A stretch of DNA of 64,000 bases from Rossellomorea marisflavi. Lineage in GTDB: Bacteria; Bacillota; Bacilli; Bacillales; Bacillaceae_B. The notes beneath the pieces were generated by a model. The model had not been told where the DNA came from. It ran no database searches and saw only the letters and a program-made list of their open reading frames with translations. Numbering within the stretch: the first letter of the stretch is position 1; every line of letters starts with the position of its first letter. The position numbers and the translations under genes are program-made. Shown here one piece after another: positions 15,761 through 24,119 of the stretch. The stretch covers positions 414,001 to 478,000 of the forward strand of contig NZ_CP047095.1 of assembly GCF_009806575.1 (NCBI RefSeq). The letters run 5' to 3'.

Positions 15761-16603
15761 TTATATGGCAAAGATAGACGTCATGATCCGTTTCAGTGAA
15801 TTCTCCGTGCGCACTTCCGAGAAGTCCAGTCCTAGATGAATCGCTGTCTGGGCCACTTCGGGGCGGATCCCGGTCAAGATCGATTTCACGCCGAGAAGGT
15901 TAAGGGCATCCACGAGATGGAACAGCTGCTGCGCGACCATCGTGTCGATGAGAAGGACACCGGAAAGGTCGATGATCAGGGTGGAGAGCTGTGAGTCGGA
16001 GCTCTGCTGAAGCGTTCCTTCCAGTATGCTCCTTGCCCTTGCTGTGTCGATCTCACCGATGAGGGGGAGGAGACCGATCTCATCCGTAAGGGAGATGACG
16101 GGCGAGCTCAATTCATTAATCAGATCGGACTGGGCTTGAAGTCTATCCATGATGTATGTCAAATAATGGGAAGTGAAGCGTTCGAGTACGTAGTCGAGGG
16201 AGCTGTTCAACTGTTCTTCCCAAAGGAAGATTTCCTCTACACCGATTTCAAGATCGGATTCGTTGACGAATTTTTTGACGAAGTTCCAATAGACCCTCCT
16301 GAAGACAGCGGAATTCCGTACCACTTCATCAAGGGTGGTGGTGGAGCGGCTTCGATCGGCAGCTGTTTTCTTCGTCCACTCATCAATCGCTTCTTTCATC
16401 TCTTCTTCGGGACGGATGAGGCATTTTGCCAGGAGCCTGGCATAGGTGGCGTTCTGCTCCTTCACCCTCTCCTGCACATCCCGCGGTGCATCAGAGGAGT
16501 AATGGGATCCGTACTTTACACGTTGACGGTTGGCCCATTCCTCTGTGAAATGATAGGCATTTTCGTTCAGATACTCATATAGTGCTAGTGAATGTGTCGT
16601 CAT
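15761..16603 (-). CDS. RsbR-type stressosome protein (STAS domain)
   Basis: A 280-aa protein like the RsbRA/B/C/D paralogues that with RsbS and RsbT form the stressosome, the 1.8-MDa sensor that switches on SigB. The N-terminal 155 residues are a helical, globin-like sensor domain; the STAS domain follows (about 165-278). Conserved threonines that RsbT phosphorylates in RsbRA (T171 and T205) correspond to T187 in GEIDTARA and T221 in LIDTMVAQQ. ATG 16603 follows AAGGAG. It is not next to rsbS/rsbT here, as is usual for the extra paralogues. Confidence 0.88.
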   Translation of the reverse strand: MTTHSLALYEYLNENAYHFTEEWANRQRVKYGSHYSSDAPRDVQERVKEQNATYARLLAKCLIRPEEEMKEAIDEWTKKTAADRSRSTTTLDEVVRNSAVFRRVYWNFVKKFVNESDLEIGVEEIFLWEEQLNSSLDYVLERFTSHYLTYIMDRLQAQSDLINELSSPVISLTDEIGLLPLIGEIDTARARSILEGTLQQSSDSQLSTLIIDLSGVLLIDTMVAQQLFHLVDALNLLGVKSILTGIRPEVAQTAIHLGLDFSEVRTENSLKRIMTSIFAI

Positions 16604-16633
16604 AGGGCTCTCCTTCGCAAATCTACTGTACTC

Positions 16634-16662
16634 ATTGTCTATCGAATGCCAGTCTTTGTCAA
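16634..16662 (-). promoter_or_regulatory. SigA-type promoter of the rsbR-like gene
   Basis: Minus-strand TTGACA and GACAAT are separated by 17 nt, about 30 nt upstream of the start codon. Confidence 0.6.
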
Positions 16663-16741
16663 TGAATGGCGCAGAAGGAAAAGAAATGGATATGAATTTA
16701 TGTTACCATTGGAAGATACTGTTTTAGCAAAGGAGTATAGC

Positions 16742-17527
16742 ATGGAAACGAATCAACCAATTCTCTCACTGCATCAACTGAAGAAAACCTACAATGGAAA
16801 GGAAGTATTAAAAGGAGTAGACCTTGACGTGTTCCCGGGGCAGATCATCGGGTACATCGGTCGAAACGGGGCCGGTAAGAGCACGACGGTGAAAATCATC
16901 CTCGGCCTTGAAGAAAGTGATTCCGGCTCGGTGAGGCTGTTCGGTGAAGAAATCACCTCTACCTCTGTTGAATACAAAAAAAGGATAGGGTATGTGCCTG
17001 AGCTTGCCGACCTTTATGATAATCTCACGGGCCAGGAGTATCTGACCTTCAGTGGGGAGCTTTATGGGATGGACCCGGTTGAGGCTGATGCGAAAGCGGA
17101 AAAGCTGATGAGCCTCTTTGGTTTGTCCGACGTGTATCATTCCAGGATCGCATCCTACTCAAAGGGGATGAAACAGAAAACCCTCATCATCGCGAGTCTT
17201 CTTCATGATCCTGATATCCTGTTCCTTGATGAACCGATCAATGGTCTCGACGCCAATTCTGTGATGATCTTCAAAGAACTCCTGGCACTGCTTGCTGCGG
17301 AAGGCAAGACGATTTTTTACTCCTCCCACATCATGGATGTAGTCGAAAAGATCAGCAGTCGCATCATCCTCCTTCATCAGGGGGCGGTCGCTGCGGATGG
17401 GAGTTTTGAAGAGTTGAAGAATCAGAATTTAGAAGGTTCCCTCGAAGAGATCTTCAATCAGCTGACAGGCTTCACAGAGCATAAGGAGACGGCGTCTGAG
17501 ATTGTTTCTGTCGTAAGGGGAGTGTAA
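16742..17527 (+). CDS. ABC transporter ATP-binding protein
   Basis: A 261-aa nucleotide-binding subunit. Walker A is GRNGAGKST at 40-48, the signature is SYSKGMKQK (a variant of LSGGQ) and Walker B is ILFLDEPINGLD, typical of ABC-2 type exporters. ATG 16742 follows AAAGGAG (16729-16735); the frame is open further upstream without a ribosome site. The membrane partner starts 3 nt after its stop. Substrate unknown; such pairs often export peptides or antibiotics. Confidence 0.88.
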   Translation: METNQPILSLHQLKKTYNGKEVLKGVDLDVFPGQIIGYIGRNGAGKSTTVKIILGLEESDSGSVRLFGEEITSTSVEYKKRIGYVPELADLYDNLTGQEYLTFSGELYGMDPVEADAKAEKLMSLFGLSDVYHSRIASYSKGMKQKTLIIASLLHDPDILFLDEPINGLDANSVMIFKELLALLAAEGKTIFYSSHIMDVVEKISSRIILLHQGAVAADGSFEELKNQNLEGSLEEIFNQLTGFTEHKETASEIVSVVRGV

Positions 17528-17529
17528 TC

Positions 17530-19161
17530 ATGAGGACATTTCCAACGTTGAAGGTCCTTGATGCATTCAAGGGGCTGTTCGCGATTTTCGGCTTTGATTA
17601 TCCTGTGATCCGCAAGATCCTCCACATGAAGTGGACCATGGACGGTAGGAGGGTCCCTACCATCTTCCAGCAAGGGAAGGTGAAAAATGAAAAGGACGGG
17701 AACCGGTTCATCAAATCGCTTTGGGTGTATGCCTTATATGGATTGCTCCTGCTTCCGATCCTGTTCTTCGGGGATATGTATCTGTTTCAAATGACGCTGA
17801 TTTTCTCCGTCATCTTCTTCATGACCAGCACCTCGATGATTTCGGATTTTTCCGTGGTGATCCTGGATGTGCGTGATTCCACGATCCTTTTCACCAAACC
17901 GGTCCAGCGGAAGGATATCTCGATGGCGAAGGCGCTCCATGTATTCTTTTACCTGTTCTTCCTGACCGGAGCATTGACGATCATCCCACTTGTGGTTTCG
18001 TTCTTCTTAAATGGGTTTGTCTTTTTCCTTTTATTCCTGGTGGGAATCGTGCTTCTCGATCTTCTCATCCTGGCCATGACGGCCCTGATGTACTATTATG
18101 TTTTGAAGTTTTTTGATGGTGAGAAGCTGAAGGATATGATCAACTATGTCCAGATCGGTCTCTCCGTCGGGATTGCCATAGCCTATCAGCTGGCAGCGAG
18201 GGCGTTTGACCTCGTGGATGTGAATATGTCCTTTTCACCGGAGTGGTGGACGGTGTTGATCCCGCCCCTTTGGTTCGGTGCGCCGTTTGAATATGTCCTC
18301 AATGGGAATCACTCCAGCGTGGTACTCATCATGTCGATTCTTTTTGTGCTGGTACCTCTCGCTGCACTGTTCATCTACATCAAGGCACTTCCACAGTTCG
18401 AGCGCAATCTTCATAAGCTCTCGGCACAAGCCGGCGGAAGGAAGCGGAGGGTGAAAAGCAATCGATTCCTTAAGGTGCTTTGCCGGAATCAGGAGGAACG
18501 TGCGTTTTACCGATTTGCCCAAAAAATGATGAGGACGGAGAGGGACTTCAAGCTCAAAGTCTATCCTTCATTGGGCTTTGCCTTGATCCTTCCGTTTCTT
18601 TTCATTTTTACGAGGCCTGGCCTTTCCATCTGGGATCTTCATGGAAGTAAATCTTATCTGGCCGTCTATGTCAGTCTCATCGTTGCCCCGTCGGTCGTCA
18701 TGATGCTGAATTATTCCGGAAGGCATAAAGGGTCCTGGATCTACAGGGTGGCTCCCGTGACCCGGGTGGAATCGGTCTATAAAGGGACTTTGAAAGCCTT
18801 CCTTGTGAAGCTGTTCCTTCCGGTGTACATGGTCCTTGCCCTTGCATGTATTTTCCTTTATGGACCGGTGATCATCCCGGATCTCATTGTCATCTTCATG
18901 ATCATGTGTATCATTACGGTCATCTGCAGTGTGTGGATGAATCAGGTTCTTCCATTTTCAGAGAGTTTCGAGGGGATGGCCCAGAGCGAAACCCTCAAAA
19001 TCATCCCCTTCTTCTTCCTAGCTGGAGCATTGGCAGGTCTGCACTACTTGGTACTCAAGATTCCTTTTGGCATCTACGGGTATGGGTTGTTAGTGGCTGC
19101 GGTGAACCTTGGCTGCTGGAAATGGTTGATCAAGGGCCGGAATGAGCCGGAACGCCTTTAG
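17530..19161 (+). CDS. ABC transporter permease, multi-TM
   Basis: A 543-aa membrane protein with about 10-12 predicted helices in two clusters (residues 60-300 and 345-540) separated by a basic cytoplasmic loop, AGGRKRRVKSNR, near 297-308. It forms an exporter with the ATPase immediately upstream, with which it shares AAGGGGAG just before the start. No known substrate motif. The stop lies within the stem of the terminator. Confidence 0.82.
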   Translation: MRTFPTLKVLDAFKGLFAIFGFDYPVIRKILHMKWTMDGRRVPTIFQQGKVKNEKDGNRFIKSLWVYALYGLLLLPILFFGDMYLFQMTLIFSVIFFMTSTSMISDFSVVILDVRDSTILFTKPVQRKDISMAKALHVFFYLFFLTGALTIIPLVVSFFLNGFVFFLLFLVGIVLLDLLILAMTALMYYYVLKFFDGEKLKDMINYVQIGLSVGIAIAYQLAARAFDLVDVNMSFSPEWWTVLIPPLWFGAPFEYVLNGNHSSVVLIMSILFVLVPLAALFIYIKALPQFERNLHKLSAQAGGRKRRVKSNRFLKVLCRNQEERAFYRFAQKMMRTERDFKLKVYPSLGFALILPFLFIFTRPGLSIWDLHGSKSYLAVYVSLIVAPSVVMMLNYSGRHKGSWIYRVAPVTRVESVYKGTLKAFLVKLFLPVYMVLALACIFLYGPVIIPDLIVIFMIMCIITVICSVWMNQVLPFSESFEGMAQSETLKIIPFFFLAGALAGLHYLVLKIPFGIYGYGLLVAAVNLGCWKWLIKGRNEPERL

Positions 19162-19180
19162 GCGCATCCGGCTTTTTTTG
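19145..19180 (+). terminator. rho-independent terminator overlapping the permease stop
   Basis: AGCCGGA pairs with TCCGGCT, with inner pairing GCCT/AGGC, then seven T. The 5' arm lies in the last codons of the permease gene. Confidence 0.85.
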
Positions 19181-19296
19181 GCCTGCCTGGAAATCCACTC
19201 GGATAACACCATTTGCAGATATAGGCATATACATAGGGGAGAATGGGTAACGTCGTAAAGTGGAATGATGATAGAGGACGAAAGGGAGGGCTTAAT

Positions 19297-20112
19297 GTGT
19301 TCCTTGATTGGTTAGGTGGACTTAATCCTGCTCTTCAGGCTCTTTTTGGCGGAATGGTGACCTGGGGGCTTACGGCATTGGGGGCCTCTGCGGTCTTCTT
19401 CTTCAGAAAGATCGAGAAACATACATTGAATATGATGTTAGGCTTTGCTGCGGGGGTCATGATTGCGGCTTCCTTCTGGTCCCTTCTCGCTCCTTCCATA
19501 GAGTTCAGCGAGCAGAACGGGCAGATTCCGTGGCTTGCACCGGCAGTCGGCTTCCTTCTTGGAGGACTTTTCATCCGGCTCCTGGATTTTGTCGTTCCCC
19601 ATCTGCATCTCGGGAACGCATCGGAAAAGGCGGAGGGACCACCGACGAAGTTCAAGAAATCCACGCTCTTATTCCTTGCCATCACGCTTCATAATATTCC
19701 AGAGGGTCTTGCAATCGGGGTGGCATTCGGGGCTGCGGCACTCGGTCTTGGCGATGCGACCCTGATCGGGGCCATAGGTCTTGCCATCGGAATCGGGATT
19801 CAGAATATGCCGGAAGGGGCCGCGTTATCCATCCCTCTGAGAGGGGAGGGGATGTCTCGGAGGCGCGCCTTCAACTACGGTCAGATGTCTGCTATCGTAG
19901 AGCCCATCGCGGCAGTCATCGGAGCAGCGGCCGTACTGATGATCCAGCCGCTCCTCCCATATGCCCTGGCATTCGCGGCAGGCGCCATGATATTTGTCGT
20001 TGTCGAGGAATTGATACCGGAATCCCAATCTTCAGGAAGTACGGATCTTGCCACCCTGGGTCTGATGGCGGGGTTTGTCGTGATGATGATCTTGGACGTA
20101 TCGTTGGGTTAA
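19297..20112 (+). CDS. ZIP-family metal transporter (GufA type)
   Basis: A 271-aa membrane protein of the ZIP family, which imports zinc or other divalent metals. Eight helices are expected; the metal-site helices carry HNIPEGLAIGV (TM4) and IGIQNMPEGAAL (TM5), the GufA variant. I chose GTG 19297 because AAAGGGAGGG (19281-19290) is ideally placed and the length then matches the family; an ATG at 19243 in frame has no clear ribosome site and adds a hydrophilic stretch. Monocistronic. Confidence 0.88.
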   Translation: MFLDWLGGLNPALQALFGGMVTWGLTALGASAVFFFRKIEKHTLNMMLGFAAGVMIAASFWSLLAPSIEFSEQNGQIPWLAPAVGFLLGGLFIRLLDFVVPHLHLGNASEKAEGPPTKFKKSTLLFLAITLHNIPEGLAIGVAFGAAALGLGDATLIGAIGLAIGIGIQNMPEGAALSIPLRGEGMSRRRAFNYGQMSAIVEPIAAVIGAAAVLMIQPLLPYALAFAAGAMIFVVVEELIPESQSSGSTDLATLGLMAGFVVMMILDVSLG

Positions 20113-20117
20113 GAGAG

Positions 20118-20145
20118 AGCATCCTGAACTTTCAGGGTGCTTTTT
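20118..20145 (+). terminator. rho-independent terminator
   Basis: AGCATCCTGAA pairs with TTCAGGGTGCT (11 bp with one G-T), followed by five T. Confidence 0.9.
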
Positions 20146-20229
20146 ACGTGCTTGTCAGGGGCGTTTTACCCCGAAGGATGTCGTAATATCTGGAAAAAGA
20201 GTCGAAAGACCTATTATCGGTGAATCTTT

Positions 20230-20258
20230 TTGTCATATCATTCAGATTCTTTTATACT
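20230..20258 (+). promoter_or_regulatory. SigA-type promoter
   Basis: TTGTCA and TATACT separated by 17 nt, about 50 nt upstream of the 100-aa hypothetical gene. Confidence 0.65.
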
Positions 20259-20309
20259 ATAATAAAAAGGGATTCATTTAGTATGAAAGAACTGGTTGGA
20301 GGGGATGGA

Positions 20310-20612
20310 ATGAAGCTGATCGCCGAGTCGAAGAAGACACTGAGCATCCTTTTGGTTGCAATCCTTTTCGTGACAGCAAACCAGATTCCTGGAGTACAGC
20401 ACGTCACGGCCCGCATCGCGACCAACGTGTATATCAACTTTAAATATGAGCATTTGAAATTATCGTATGATTCTGTGGAATTTTCCCCGCAGCTCGGTGA
20501 CTACTCCGTTGCGTATAAAGATGGGGAAGGGAAACGCTATGGCTTCATGGTCACACCGAAAGCCATGCCGATCTTCATCCGCCACGATCCGTTGGAGCCT
20601 GCGCCGGAATGA
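20310..20612 (+). CDS. small secreted or membrane-anchored hypothetical protein
   Basis: A 100-aa protein with an N-terminal hydrophobic segment (LSILLVAILFVTANQ, about residues 11-25), either an uncleaved anchor or a signal peptide, and a mixed extracellular part with YSVAYKDGEGKRYGF. It loosely resembles DUF3139-type small Bacillus proteins, but I am not certain. ATG 20310 is preceded by GGAGGGGATGGA; ATG 20283 is an alternative. It has its own promoter, and the TPP-riboswitch promoter follows directly. Function unknown. Confidence 0.6.
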   Translation: MKLIAESKKTLSILLVAILFVTANQIPGVQHVTARIATNVYINFKYEHLKLSYDSVEFSPQLGDYSVAYKDGEGKRYGFMVTPKAMPIFIRHDPLEPAPE

Positions 20613-20615
20613 TTT

Positions 20616-20644
20616 TGCCCTTTTCCCGCTCTTCCGTTATAATG
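20616..20644 (+). promoter_or_regulatory. SigA promoter of the TPP riboswitch / thiT unit
   Basis: TTGCCC and TATAAT separated by 17 nt, ending 26 nt before the conserved riboswitch start. Confidence 0.7.
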
Positions 20645-20669
20645 GACAGGTAATCAATTTCATAAACGT

Positions 20670-20759
20670 AACCACAAGGGGAGCTGTTTTGCTGAGAGTG
20701 AACGGTCGATCCGTTCTGACCCTTTGAACCTGTTAGTTAGCACTAGCGTAGGGATGTGG
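20670..20759 (+). ncRNA. TPP riboswitch (THI element)
   Basis: Conserved blocks are all present: ACAAGGGGAGCT, GCTGAGAGTGAACG, GACCCTTTGAACCTG, then a variable arm and GCGTAGGGATGTGG. It binds thiamine pyrophosphate and represses the downstream gene, here thiT. A hairpin AAGGCA/TGCCTT follows at 20760-20777 without a T run, so control may be at translation; the thiT ribosome site lies about 50 nt further on. Confidence 0.95.
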
Positions 20760-20832
20760 AAGGCAGTTTTTTGCCTTGTAGTACATGCATTCTCCCTAAT
20801 GGTTTCGTTCATAGAAAAGGGGGATTTTTTTT

Positions 20833-21425
20833 ATGAAGAATATGAAGCTCATCGTCTTGATCGAAGTGGCGATCATGGCTGCCCTTGCCGTCGTGGTCGA
20901 TCTGATTCCATCCATCAAGCTTACACCGTCGATTTCATTTAATGTGGCCATGGTGCCGATCTTCCTGCTGGCATTCAGAAGGGGCTTCAAGGCGGCCACG
21001 CTGGCCGGTTTCATCTGGGGATTGTTACAGGTCGCCCTCGGGGAAGCCTGGGTCGTTCATCCGGTACAGGTCTTCCTTGAGTATTTCGTGGCTTTCGCCT
21101 TTATCGGTGGGGCCGGACTATTCAGCAGCCGGATCCAGAGCGCTGTGCGCGATGGGGGAAGAAAGGTCTGCTGAGTTGGATGCTTCTCGCGATTTTGGTC
21201 GGAAGCGTGGCCCGTTATTTCTGGCATTTCATCGCGGGTGTGTTCTTCTTCGGGTATTTGGCGCCGGATAACCTGTCGCCGGTTCTGTTTTCATTTGCTG
21301 CCAACGGAGCTTCGATGCTCGGTTCGGCGATCCTTTGCGCCATTGTTTTATGCGCGTTGGTGGCTACAGCACCCCGACTTGTCAAAGTGGAGGATGGACG
21401 TTCCATGAATCGTAAAGCTGCGTGA
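20833..21425 (+). pseudogene. thiT: thiamine ECF transporter ThiT, frameshifted
   Basis: Membrane substrate-binding (S) component of the thiamine ECF transporter, controlled by the TPP riboswitch just upstream. Two frames together give a normal ThiT of about 197 aa: an N-terminal part ending SSRIQSAVRDGG, and a second part with GSVARYFWHFIAGVFFFG, the thiamine-binding region. The switch is at a run of five G (21154-21158); one more G restores the frame. As read, translation stops at 21174 after 113 aa and the thiamine site is lost. Probably a base-calling error, otherwise a real null allele. Confidence 0.85.
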
Positions 21426-21432
21426 GTGTGAA

Positions 21433-21455
21433 GATCGGCTGAGGCCGGTCTTTTT
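21433..21455 (+). terminator. rho-independent terminator after thiT
   Basis: GATCGGC pairs with GCCGGTC (one T-G) around TGAG, followed by five T. Confidence 0.85.
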
Positions 21456-21534
21456 CTATTGTGCTGGCGGGGGTTTCACTTGGGGAGAGCAGGGGTAAAT
21501 GAACAGGAATAGGACTATGGAAGGAGGGGTGATC

Positions 21535-22188
21535 ATGACGGAATATATGCTGGAGGCTGCCCAGGATTGGGGAGTGTGGGGGATCCTCCTCTCCCTGTTC
21601 ATCGAAGGGAGTGCCTTCCCATTTGTAGGTACGTTATTCATCGTGACCGTCGGGTTCTTGTTGGAGCTATCGTGGCTTGAGCTCTTTTTCGTCTCCGTTG
21701 CAGGAAGCGCCCTCTATGTCTTAGGGAGCTATATCCCTTACTTCCTTAGTTATAAGCTCGGTGAAAGGGTGGAGGCACGCCTCAGCCCTGAACGCAGGCA
21801 AAAGCTTCGGGCTGCACAGGATCAGTTCACGAAGTATGGCATTTGGAGCGTGGCGATTGCGAGTCCTCTGCATCTGGGGAATGTCGTCCCTTTTGTTGCC
21901 GGGATGTCCAAGATGGATGTGAAACTCTATTCCTTCCTCACCATGCTCGGGATCACACCCTCCACCTTCATTCTCCTGAGCTTCGGGAAATTCTATGGAG
22001 GAGATCCTGAAACCGTCATGCGTACAATCGATCATTATCAAAACCTTGTAATCGGCGCTGTTGTCGCTGCCACAAGCGTCTATATCCTCTATAAATGGAA
22101 GTGGAAACCCCTCAGGAAAAAAAGATCCGTCACAGACGGCGGACCCTCTTCGATAAAGAACGATGATGAGTCCTCATTGCGAACATAA
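21535..22188 (+). CDS. DedA/VTT-domain membrane protein
   Basis: A 217-aa protein of the DedA (SNARE-associated, VTT) family, linked to undecaprenyl-phosphate or phospholipid flipping. It shows an early segment with FIEGSAFPFVGTLFIV, the cytoplasmic loop YKLGERVEAR, and the second reentrant region ASPLHLGNVVPFVAG, where the usual R is replaced by H-L. About five hydrophobic segments and a basic C-terminus. ATG 21535 follows GGAAGGAGGGG; the longer frame from 21499 is less well supported. Monocistronic. Confidence 0.8.
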   Translation: MTEYMLEAAQDWGVWGILLSLFIEGSAFPFVGTLFIVTVGFLLELSWLELFFVSVAGSALYVLGSYIPYFLSYKLGERVEARLSPERRQKLRAAQDQFTKYGIWSVAIASPLHLGNVVPFVAGMSKMDVKLYSFLTMLGITPSTFILLSFGKFYGGDPETVMRTIDHYQNLVIGAVVAATSVYILYKWKWKPLRKKRSVTDGGPSSIKNDDESSLRT

Positions 22189-22241
22189 TTCCTTTCCTTT
22201 AAACTAAACCTATTCTTAAATCAATCGTGTGGAGAGATTCT

Positions 22242-23003
22242 ATGGAAGCAAAAATGATGCGAAGATACGATATCATGGAGGTATGTCTCCTTGCAGGTAA
22301 AATCATGCTGCAAAGCGGCGCGGAAACGTACAGGGTGGAAGATACCATGATGCGGATCGCAGCCTCCTACGGGATCAAGGAATCCCACAGTTATGTGACG
22401 CCCACGGGTATCATCTTTTCAATTGAAACAGAAGAGCCGACCAAGACCAAATTGATCAGGATCAACGAGCGCTCCACTGACCTTGAGAAAGTGACGCTCG
22501 TCAACAGCCTCTCCAGGCAGATCAGCAAAGGGCATCTGTCTGTGGAAGAGGCCTTTCATGCGCTTGAGAAGCTGGATGAATCGGATCTTTCTTACCCGTT
22601 CAAACTTCAGCTCTTGGCAGCCACCATCGCAAGCGGTTGTTTCCTTATCATGTTCCTTGGATCCTGGAATGACTTTATTCCGGCTGCCATCACGGGCGGT
22701 GTCGGATATATCTGCCTGATCTATTTCCAACGGGTCGTGCCGATCAAGTTCTTCTCCGAGTTCTTGTCCAGTTTGATCATCGGCATGCTGGCCTTCGGAT
22801 TCGTCCAATCAGGCATCGGGCACCAGCTTGATAAAATCGTCATCGGCTCCGTCATGCCACTGGTACCAGGGCTCTTGATCACCAACGCTGTCAGGGATCT
22901 GATGGCAGGTCATCTTGTATCTGGCTTGAGCAAGGGTGCAGAAGCATTTCTGACGGCGTTTGCCATCGGAGGCGGGGTTGCAGTTGTTTTCACATTGTTG
23001 TAA
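22242..23003 (+). CDS. ThrE-type exporter, N-terminal subunit (DUF1212)
   Basis: A 253-aa protein of the ThrE (threonine/serine exporter) family, large half. The soluble part (residues 1-115) carries the conserved LLAGKIMLQSGAETYRVEDTM, followed by five predicted helices. ATG 22242 follows GGAGAG. The partner small membrane subunit starts 17 nt after the stop, and the two halves together form one ThrE-like exporter. Substrate specificity cannot be read from the sequence. Confidence 0.85.
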   Translation: MEAKMMRRYDIMEVCLLAGKIMLQSGAETYRVEDTMMRIAASYGIKESHSYVTPTGIIFSIETEEPTKTKLIRINERSTDLEKVTLVNSLSRQISKGHLSVEEAFHALEKLDESDLSYPFKLQLLAATIASGCFLIMFLGSWNDFIPAAITGGVGYICLIYFQRVVPIKFFSEFLSSLIIGMLAFGFVQSGIGHQLDKIVIGSVMPLVPGLLITNAVRDLMAGHLVSGLSKGAEAFLTAFAIGGGVAVVFTLL

Positions 23004-23020
23004 CGGAAGGGGAATAAAGA

Positions 23021-23479
23021 GTGATGTTTGTTGTTGAACATATGGTGACGAGCTTCATTTCGGCTGCCGCTTTCGGGATCATCTTCAATGCCCCGAAACA
23101 ATCGCTGTTCAAATGCGGTATCGTCGGGATGCTCGGATGGATGATCTATATCGTCCTGTTCACCGTAGAAATCGATACCGTCATTGCGACGCTTGCGGCT
23201 TCATTCGTCGTGGCGGTGGTATCGCAGATATTTGCCAAGATGTACAAAACCCCGGTGATCATATTCAGTGTTGCCGGGATCATCCCCCTTGTTCCGGGCG
23301 GGATTGCCTATGATGCCATGAGGAACTTTGTCCAGAATGACTACAATATGGCCATGAATCTGGCGGCTAAGGCGTTCATGATCTCCGGGTCAATTGCGAT
23401 CGGCCTCGTCTTCTCCGAGGTCATCAATCAGGTGATCCGGAACGCAAAGCTCAGTTCCTCTGCGCGCAGGATGAGATGA
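23021..23479 (+). CDS. ThrE-type exporter, C-terminal subunit (DUF3815)
   Basis: A 152-aa membrane protein with four or five helices, including the family motif IIPLVPGGIAYDAMRNF. It pairs with the DUF1212 protein immediately upstream. It starts with GTG at 23021 or ATG at 23024; GAAGGGGA (23006-23013) favours the GTG slightly. A bidirectional terminator follows. Confidence 0.85.
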   Translation: MMFVVEHMVTSFISAAAFGIIFNAPKQSLFKCGIVGMLGWMIYIVLFTVEIDTVIATLAASFVVAVVSQIFAKMYKTPVIIFSVAGIIPLVPGGIAYDAMRNFVQNDYNMAMNLAAKAFMISGSIAIGLVFSEVINQVIRNAKLSSSARRMR

Positions 23480-23490
23480 AACAATATAGA

Positions 23491-23526
23491 AAAGAAGAGG
23501 GTGCCGGTGGCGGCATCCTCTTTTCA
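23491..23526. terminator. bidirectional terminator
   Basis: AAAGAAGAGGGTGCC pairs with GGCATCCTCTTTT, with A and T tracts on either side. It serves the thrE-type pair and the convergent DUF2500 gene. Confidence 0.8.
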
Positions 23527-23528
23527 AC

Positions 23529-23891
23529 TTATTGCCCATCCCTTTCGAAGCCGAGATAGCGTGTGCCCTGGAAGGTGAGGAGTCCCTCATCGCCTTCTGC
23601 AAGCATGCCGTATTCTGGGCCCTTGACGTGCATCTCCATCCGATCGCCGTTTTCTACTTGAAATGTCATGTAATAGCTGGTGTGTGCCCGCGTATCTCCG
23701 CCGCCGCCGTGAACCTCTGTCCGCTTCGACACGACTTCGGCCCTGGATGACAGGCGCGGAGACTGATTGTTACTATTCCATTCGCTCACACCTTTAAAAG
23801 ATTGAAACAAAAAGATGCCTATTACAACGGTGATGCCCAGCCCCACTATGACAGGCATAATGTTGAACATGATGTCCCCTGTTTCACCCAT
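23529..23891 (-). CDS. DUF2500-type membrane-anchored protein
   Basis: A 120-aa protein with an N-terminal hydrophobic helix (MPVIVGLGITVVIGIFLFQSF, about residues 10-30) and an extracytoplasmic beta-rich domain containing TSYYMTFQVENGDRMEMHV, the DUF2500 pattern. ATG 23891 follows AAAGGGGGAG; the frame continues upstream to 23957 without a ribosome site. Function unknown. Confidence 0.75.
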   Translation of the reverse strand: MGETGDIMFNIMPVIVGLGITVVIGIFLFQSFKGVSEWNSNNQSPRLSSRAEVVSKRTEVHGGGGDTRAHTSYYMTFQVENGDRMEMHVKGPEYGMLAEGDEGLLTFQGTRYLGFERDGQ

Positions 23892-24119
23892 ATTTTCTCC
23901 CCCTTTATCGGTTGATCCGTAACATAGTATACGGAAACAGGGCTGAAAAAGTTTCATTCGTAGTCATTGGATCTTTGGGGGCGCAGGTGGTGAGAAAAGG
24001 ACTTCGGGCAAATCTTTCGGCTTCCGTACAATCAAGAAACGCGCTATGATGAAAGGAACGATATATCGGTATTGCCGGCGGTTCCTCCACATATGATCGC
24101 CGGAATGAAGGGAGTACAT

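Noticed and set aside
20760-20777. Terminator of the TPP riboswitch
   Set aside because: The AAGGCA/TGCCTT hairpin has no following T run, so it cannot be called a rho-independent terminator with confidence.
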